A DNA stretch of 64,000 bases from Collinsella sp. (GTDB lineage Bacteria > Actinomycetota > Coriobacteriia > Coriobacteriales > Coriobacteriaceae): NCBI GenBank assembly GCA_019414565.1, contig DXLU01000018.1, positions 1-64,000 of the forward strand. The letters are read 5' to 3'. Numbering within the stretch: position 1 is the stretch's first letter; the number at the start of each line of letters is the position of its first letter. The position numbers and the translations under genes were made by a program. Positions 58,871-64,000 of the stretch are shown piece by piece. The notes beneath the pieces were generated by a model. It made no database searches, was not told the DNA's origin, and saw only the letters and a program-made list of their open reading frames with translations.

Positions 58871-58980
58871 ACGGTCCGGATCCTTTCCGCACGGGCTCGT
58901 TTTATTCACCCAAACGCTAGCACATCGGACGTGGCACAGGCGTGACTTTCGTCCGTCGCCGCCCTCGCCCCTATCCAAAT

Positions 58981-59036
58981 ATGTACATCAGCCTCCAAAC
59001 ATGTCATTTTTTGCAGCTTTTGGAGGCTGACGTACA
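58981..59036. repeat. Palindromic repeat in the gap before the ABC exporter
   Basis: TGTACATCAGCCTCCAAA (from 58982) and TTTGGAGGCTGACGTACA (59019-59036) are complementary with one mismatch, around a 19-base AT-rich loop. TTTTGGA recurs just after. Probably a REP-like unit. Confidence 0.55.
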
Positions 59037-59111
59037 CGTTTTGGAGCGGGGCCGCACACGATCAGAATTGCGCCTGCACTCCGTCCGCCATAAAGTTCGC
59101 TGCACTCAACA

Positions 59112-59147
59112 ATTTTGAACTTTCTACGCAGTTCATCGTTCAAAAAT
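59112..59147. promoter_or_regulatory. Candidate operator upstream of the ABC exporter
   Basis: ATTTTGAAC and GTTCAAAAAT, spaced by 17 bases, form a near-perfect inverted repeat about 110 bases before the exporter ATG, in an AT-rich patch. A binding site for a regulator of the CydDC/YgbA operon is possible. Confidence 0.45.
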
Positions 59148-59253
59148 TACCCTCGGCATACTTACCAATCTGCCGATGATACTCTAGTTGCATTTGGCTA
59201 ACTAAGCGGCTGCCGAGGACCCCGCCCGGCACCGTTACGGCATAGGAGGTTTC

Positions 59254-62200
59254 ATGTTCGAGAAGCGGCTCTTCTCCCTGGTTCCGCAGGCAACGCCCTA
59301 CATTGTGGCGAGCGTCCTGTTTAAATGGATCGCGCTCATGGCAAACATCACGGTGATGTGGGTGCTTGCGCGCATCTTGGGCGGCATCGTCACGGACGGT
59401 CTTTCCGCCGCGCTCGCCGTCGATGCCCTCGCACAGGCGGCCTTGCCGCTCGCCGCCGCCATCATCGTGCGCGCCGCCTCCATCTACCTGGCCCAACGCG
59501 CCGGCGACAAGGCCGCGTTCGAGGCCGTCCGCCGCGTGCGCTCGCTCGTCTACGACAAGCTCACCGCACTCGGCCCCTCCTACACCGAGACCGTCCCCAC
59601 CGCCGAGGCCGTCCAGACCAGCGTCGAGGGCGCCACGCAACTCCAGGTGTACTTTGGCGGTTACCTGCCGCAGCTCTTCTTTGCCGGCTTGGCACCCATC
59701 ACGCTGTTTGTACTGCTCGTGGGCCAAGCGGGTCTTCCCGCCGCGCTGCTGCTCGCCTGCGTTCCGGTCATCCCCATCTCCATCATGATGGTCATGCGCA
59801 ACGCAAAAAAGATCGGTTCCGAGTATTGGGGCAGCTACGTCGATCTGGGCGGCATGTTCCTGGAGGCCGTTCAGGGTCTTACCACCCTTAAGGTGTATCA
59901 GGCCGACCGCGACTGGCACAAGCGCATCAACGCCGAGTCCGAGCGTTTCCGCACAGCGACCATGCGCCTGCTGGTGATGCAGCTGCGCTCCATTTGCGTT
60001 ATGGACCTGGTCGTCTATATGGGCGCCGCGCTCGGCATTATCGTAGCCGCGCTGCAGCTCGCCACGGGCAAGATCGGCTTTGAGGCGGCCTTCCTCATCG
60101 TCTTTCTGTCGCAGGAGTTCTTTTTGCCCATGCGCCGCCTGGGATCGCTGTTCCACACGGCTATGAACGGCATGGCCGCCTCGCGCCGCATGTTTGGCAT
60201 TTTGGATACGTCCGAGCCCGAGCGCGGCGATGTTGAGCTTGACGGTCGCGGCAATATCGAGCTCGCGGGCGTGAGCTATGCATACGGCGACCGCACGGTG
60301 CTGGACAGCGCCAGCGCGACCATTGCGCACGGCTCGCTCGTGGCACTCGTGGGCGAAAGCGGCGGCGGCAAATCTACGCTCGCGGGGATTATCGCGGGCC
60401 GCAAGAGTGCCTACCGCGGCAGCGTGCGCATTGGCGGCGTCGAGCTGCGCGATGCCACGGCCACCTCACTCATGCGCGCCGTCACGCTGGTGCCCACCAA
60501 CGGCTACCTGTTTGCCGGCACCCTGCGCGACAACCTGCTGCTCGCCCAGCCCAGCGCCACCGATACCGAGCTTTTGCGCGCACTCGACCGCACGCGCGTG
60601 GCGGCCTTTGTGCAGGCCAACGGCGGGCTCGACATGGTGATTAACGAGGGCGGCACCAACCTTTCGGGTGGCCAGCGCCAACGCGTGTGCATGGCACGCG
60701 CCCTGCTGCACGACTCGCCCATCTATGTGTTTGACGAGGCGACGAGCAATGTGGACGCTGCGAGCGAAGCCGCGATCGGCGAGGTCATCGCATCGCTTGC
60801 CGGCGAGCACACTGTAATTGTGGTGGCACACCGCCTGTCGACGATCGTGGACGCCGACCAGATTCTGGTGCTGGAACGCGGTCGCATTGTCGAGCACGGG
60901 ACTCACGGCGAGCTCTTGGCAACCGCGGGCGCCTATGCGCGCATGTGGAACAGCCAGGAGCAGCTCTCGGCATATGCGTATGCGGAGGATGATGCCGAGG
61001 ATGCCGGCGCGGTTGAGGCTGTTGACGGCAGCACCGCCCGTGCCGATGGCCTCAACGGTGCCGGCTCGTCTTCCGCTGCCGCGGCGCCTGACTCCGGCCG
61101 CGCCCGTCGCTCGGCGCCGTCCATCATGTGGCGCATGATGGGGCTCGTCCGACCGCTTGCCGGCTGGCTTGTGCTAGCCGTCGCGCTGGGCAGCATTGGT
61201 ATGCTCACTGCCGCGTTCGTGCCGGCCTTTGGCGCCCTTGGCCTTATGGCCGCGCTGGGCCGCTACGCCTTGGGGCTTGGTCTGATCGCAGCATGCGCGG
61301 CCTGTGCCGCCTGCGGCATCGCACGCGGGCCGCTCCACTACGGCGAGCAGCTCTGCAACCACTACATCGCGTTTCGCCTGCTCGCGCACATCCGCGACTT
61401 GGTGTTTGGCGCCCTGCGCCAGCTCGCCCCCGCCAAGCTCGAGGGCCGCGGCAAGGGCGATCTCGTGAGCCTGGTCACCTCGGATATCGAGCTGCTCGAG
61501 GTCTTCTACGCGCACACCATCTCGCCCATTGCCATCGCTCTGGTCTGCACCGTTGTGTTTGAGGGCTTTTTGCTGGCTGTGAGCCCCGAGCTCGCGGGCA
61601 TCGCGCTCGTGGCCTACGCGGTCCTGGGCGTGCTACTGCCCCTGACCTCGGCCAAGGCATGCGGCACCACTGGCCGCCAGAGCCGCGAGGGCGCCGGTAA
61701 GCTGGGTGCCTTTGTGCTCGACAGTCTACGCGGCGCGTCCGAGACTATCCAGTTTGCCGGTGGCGCCGATCGCAGCCGTGCCCTGGGCAAGCTGACCGAG
61801 CAAGTCGGCGCCGTGGACGCGCGCCTCAAGCGCCGCCAGGCGGCCAGCGAGGCCGTAGCCGATGCGCTTATTCTTGCGGCCAATCTGGTGATGCTCGGGC
61901 GAGCGCTGCAGCTGGTGGCTGCGGGAACGATCGATTTTGCCGCAGCGTTTGTCGCCGTCTTTACCTTTGTGTCGTCGTTTGGCTCGGTGATGGCCGTGAG
62001 CCGCCTGGGCGCCTCACTGCAGGAGACGCTCGCCTCGGGCGCACGCGTGCTCGATTTGCTCGACGAGCAGCCCCAGTGCGCCGAGGTCGCCGATGGACAG
62101 GACGTTGAGTTTGCCGGCGCCGCAGCCGAGCATGTGAGCTTTAGCTATGCGGACGGCGTGGACGCGGGTGGTGCCGACGCCACAGAGCAGGCCGCGAATG

Positions 62201-62820
62201 ACCCCGCTTCGAGTCTCATCCTCGACGACGTGACCTGCACCTTTGCGCCCGGCACCATGACCTGCATCATGGGGCGCTCGGGCTCGGGCAAGTCGACGCT
62301 GCTTAAGCTGCTCATGCGTTTTTGGGACCCCGCAGCCGGCACCATCACGGTGAGCGGCGTCGATGCCCGCCACATCAACACGGCGAGCCTGCGCAGCCAC
62401 GAGGCCTATATGACCCAGGACACACATCTGTTCTGCGGCACCGTACGCGAGAATCTGCTGGTCGCGCGCGCCAACGCCACCAATGCCGAGCTGCTCGACG
62501 CTTGCCGCTCCGCCTCACTCACCACGCTCATCGACCGCCTGCCGCAGGGTCTCGACACCCCGGTTGCCGAGCTAGGCGACTCGCTCTCGGGAGGCGAGCG
62601 CCAGCGCATCGGCCTTGCGCGTATCTTCCTCAACGACGCACCCTTCATCTTGCTCGACGAGCCCACCAGCGCACTCGACGCTCTCAACGAGGCAGCCGTA
62701 ATGCAGGCCGTTGACGAGCTCAAGCGCCGCGGCAAGACCATCGTGCTCGTAAGCCATCGCGCCAGCACCTGCGCCTTTGCCGATTTCTCGCTTTCGGTCG
62801 AGCACGGGAGGCTGAGCTAG
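59254..62820 (+). CDS. Fused CydD-CydC-type ABC exporter
   Basis: 1188 residues: two complete half-exporters in one chain. The first membrane domain (about 15-330) leads to an ATPase with Walker A GESGGGKSTLAG (about 365-376), signature LSGGQRQRVCMAR and Walker B IYVFDEATSN. A linker (about 575-625) precedes the second membrane domain (about 635-900) and ATPase with GRSGSGKSTLLKLL (about 1005), LSGGERQRIGLAR and FILLDEPTSALD. The order and the CydC-like region QFAGGADRSRALG suggest CydD then CydC fused; these export cysteine and glutathione needed for cytochrome bd assembly. The next gene begins immediately after the stop. Confidence 0.85.
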   Translation: MFEKRLFSLVPQATPYIVASVLFKWIALMANITVMWVLARILGGIVTDGLSAALAVDALAQAALPLAAAIIVRAASIYLAQRAGDKAAFEAVRRVRSLVYDKLTALGPSYTETVPTAEAVQTSVEGATQLQVYFGGYLPQLFFAGLAPITLFVLLVGQAGLPAALLLACVPVIPISIMMVMRNAKKIGSEYWGSYVDLGGMFLEAVQGLTTLKVYQADRDWHKRINAESERFRTATMRLLVMQLRSICVMDLVVYMGAALGIIVAALQLATGKIGFEAAFLIVFLSQEFFLPMRRLGSLFHTAMNGMAASRRMFGILDTSEPERGDVELDGRGNIELAGVSYAYGDRTVLDSASATIAHGSLVALVGESGGGKSTLAGIIAGRKSAYRGSVRIGGVELRDATATSLMRAVTLVPTNGYLFAGTLRDNLLLAQPSATDTELLRALDRTRVAAFVQANGGLDMVINEGGTNLSGGQRQRVCMARALLHDSPIYVFDEATSNVDAASEAAIGEVIASLAGEHTVIVVAHRLSTIVDADQILVLERGRIVEHGTHGELLATAGAYARMWNSQEQLSAYAYAEDDAEDAGAVEAVDGSTARADGLNGAGSSSAAAAPDSGRARRSAPSIMWRMMGLVRPLAGWLVLAVALGSIGMLTAAFVPAFGALGLMAALGRYALGLGLIAACAACAACGIARGPLHYGEQLCNHYIAFRLLAHIRDLVFGALRQLAPAKLEGRGKGDLVSLVTSDIELLEVFYAHTISPIAIALVCTVVFEGFLLAVSPELAGIALVAYAVLGVLLPLTSAKACGTTGRQSREGAGKLGAFVLDSLRGASETIQFAGGADRSRALGKLTEQVGAVDARLKRRQAASEAVADALILAANLVMLGRALQLVAAGTIDFAAAFVAVFTFVSSFGSVMAVSRLGASLQETLASGARVLDLLDEQPQCAEVADGQDVEFAGAAAEHVSFSYADGVDAGGADATEQAANDPASSLILDDVTCTFAPGTMTCIMGRSGSGKSTLLKLLMRFWDPAAGTITVSGVDARHINTASLRSHEAYMTQDTHLFCGTVRENLLVARANATNAELLDACRSASLTTLIDRLPQGLDTPVAELGDSLSGGERQRIGLARIFLNDAPFILLDEPTSALDALNEAAVMQAVDELKRRGKTIVLVSHRASTCAFADFSLSVEHGRLS

Positions 62821-63240
62821 ATGGCGCGCACCGCCGACACACCGGAGCTGGCACGCAAACGTGAGCGCGAGGCCCAAATGGTGTCGCAGATGATTGCGCT
62901 GTGGTGCCGCGGGCATCATGGCGGCGGGCATGCGATCGAGCAGGCTGGCGACGATGAGCCCGCGCGCGTGAAGCTCGGCCTTCGGACCATTACGCTCTGC
63001 CCCGAATGCGCCGAGCTGCAGAAATACGCCATCGCGCGCATTGAGCACTGCCCGCACATGGGCACCAAGACATTTTGCTCGGCCTGTCCTTCGCATTGTT
63101 ACCGGCCTGCCATGCGCGAGAAGATACGCGAGGTCATGCGCTGGTCGGGACCGCGTATGATCCGCTATCGCCCCATCACCGCCGTGCGGCACGCGATGGT
63201 AACGGTGCAGGCCAAACGCGTGGCGGCACGAAGCAAGTAG
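62821..63240 (+). CDS. YgbA-type nitrosative-stress protein
   Basis: 139 residues of the nitrous-oxide-stimulated-promoter family (E. coli YgbA). Conserved cysteines are in CPECAELQKYA and HCPHMGTKTFCSACPSHCY (about 60-100), arranged as two CxxC-like groups able to bind metal or Fe-S. The ATG follows the exporter's stop codon without any gap, so the two genes are translationally coupled. Family genes respond to nitric oxide; the pairing with a CydDC-type exporter suggests a joint role in protecting respiration from NO, as inference. Confidence 0.88.
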   Translation: MARTADTPELARKREREAQMVSQMIALWCRGHHGGGHAIEQAGDDEPARVKLGLRTITLCPECAELQKYAIARIEHCPHMGTKTFCSACPSHCYRPAMREKIREVMRWSGPRMIRYRPITAVRHAMVTVQAKRVAARSK

Positions 63241-63359
63241 TCGCCGGCGCCGGCACGCGCCGCCTGCCCTTTCCAGTCGGTTTCGACTTGCAGCGTTCCC
63301 GCCGCGCCGAGGCTGCGCCATTACAATGGAACGGATTCGCCAAATGCAAAGGAGCCGCC

Positions 63360-64000
63360 ATGTCCGCTTGCCCGCTGGTCGATTGTCACACCCACACCTC
63401 GTTTTCGGATGGCCATGCCTCGTTTGAGGACAACGTTCGCGCCGCTGCTGCAGCCGGTTGCCGTGCCATGGTCTCGACCGATCACCTTACCCTGCCTGCC
63501 AGCATGGATTCCAATTGCGAGGTACAGGTTGTCGAGGGCGACCTGCCGGCGCATCGCCTGGCCTTTGAGGACGCCCGCAAGCTCGCCGCGCAGATCGCGC
63601 CGGAGCTCGAGCTTATCTATGGCTTTGAGTGCGATTGGTATGAAGGCTGCGAGCCTTTGGTTGAGCGCTGGTCCCAGGGCGCCGTCGTACGCCTGGGCAG
63701 TGTGCATTGGATTGGCAACCCCGGCGATATCATGGCCGGTACCCCGGGTACGGCGGGGACAGAGGACGTCGTTCGTCCCGATGCGCCCGATTCGTGCTGC
63801 GGTTGGATCGACGATGACACCAACCTGCACGTTTGGGAAAACCTGGGCGTGCGCGGCGTGTGGGAGCGCTACGTCGACGACTGGTGTTGCGCCTGCGAAA
63901 GCCCGCTCAACTTTGACGTGATGGCCCACCCCGACCTGGTCATGCGCTTTTCGAAGGAGGGCTTTGCGCCCGATTTTGACCCCGCGCCGTTCTGGGGGCA
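63360..64000 (+). CDS. PHP-domain histidinol-phosphatase-like protein (partial)
   Basis: The first 213 codons of a PHP-family metal-dependent phosphatase; the gene runs off the window. The motif DCHTHTSFSDGHASFEDN (about 9-26) carries the HxH ligands and STDHLTLP (about 40) the next His; YGFECDWYEG and GSVHWIGN follow. The usual family enzyme is histidinol-phosphate phosphatase (HisK type), but other PHP phosphatases are possible. AAAGGAG lies five bases before the ATG. Confidence 0.85.
   Translation, partial: MSACPLVDCHTHTSFSDGHASFEDNVRAAAAAGCRAMVSTDHLTLPASMDSNCEVQVVEGDLPAHRLAFEDARKLAAQIAPELELIYGFECDWYEGCEPLVERWSQGAVVRLGSVHWIGNPGDIMAGTPGTAGTEDVVRPDAPDSCCGWIDDDTNLHVWENLGVRGVWERYVDDWCCACESPLNFDVMAHPDLVMRFSKEGFAPDFDPAPFWG

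Noticed and set aside
59140..60330. Minus-strand frame across the ABC exporter start
   Set aside because: Antisense to an unambiguous exporter; no motif.

Overview
The window looks like a chromosomal segment of a high-GC, Gram-positive Coriobacteriia bacterium, most probably Collinsella or a close relative. This genus call is inferred from GC-rich codon use, the housekeeping gene set, an LPXTG-type wall-anchored protein and the style of the intergenic palindromes; it was not checked against any database. The window has no integrase, transposase, CRISPR array or rRNA. It has one tRNA (tRNA-Leu, anticodon TAA, 53237-53321).

Left flank (1-16.6 kb): a universal stress protein, a BceRS-like two-component pair, a hypothetical gene, purH, a GNAT acetyltransferase, a DUF2207 membrane protein, glutamyl-Q tRNA(Asp) synthetase, three tandem metallophosphoesterases, a small metal-binding-type protein and a 1116-residue alanine-rich, CAP-domain, sortase-anchored surface protein. 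The gaps carry several palindromic or inverted-repeat elements of the REP/MITE kind.

Accessory island (about 16.7-48.5 kb): this reads as a layered defence island. Layer A (16741-25520, minus) encodes a divergent PIWI-domain protein, an SF2 helicase with a C-terminal PD-(D/E)xK-type nuclease region, a ClpX-like AAA+ unfoldase that keeps a ClpP-docking-type VGFG loop, and two membrane proteins. Divergent to it is a plus-strand protein fusing an inactive-looking HsdM-like domain to an HsdS-type target-recognition domain (25790-27433). Layer B (40544-45128, minus) encodes a membrane protein, an unknown protein, a ClpP protease with an intact Ser-His-Asp triad, a soluble VirD4/TraG-type ATPase and another unknown protein. 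It too is divergent from an HsdM-like/HsdS-like fusion (45418-46857). Because the ClpX-like protein of layer A has the docking loop and layer B supplies a ClpP, I propose that A and B are parts of one uncharacterised system, or two sister systems. Between them lie a LlaJI/BsuMI-type restriction system (two C5 methyltransferases, a McrB-like AAA+ protein, a DUF2357 nuclease), a truncated inverted copy of the DUF2357 C-terminus, a SIR2-domain protein, a zinc-motif protein and a phage-tail gene relic. An AbiE-type toxin-antitoxin pair closes the island on the right.

Right flank (48.5-64 kb): a DUF4342 protein, a second two-component system, a VOC protein with a lone PTS IIB, a TPR-like membrane-anchored protein, tRNA-Leu, Ppx/GppA phosphatase, a DivIC/FtsL-like septum protein, enolase, MazG, a YfcE-type phosphodiesterase, a LarC C-terminal-domain protein, a fused CydDC-type ABC exporter followed immediately by a YgbA-type nitrosative-stress protein, and the start of a PHP-family phosphatase that runs off the end.

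Starts were set by ribosome-binding sites where the longest open frame looked too long. Families were assigned by reading motifs, with no search available.
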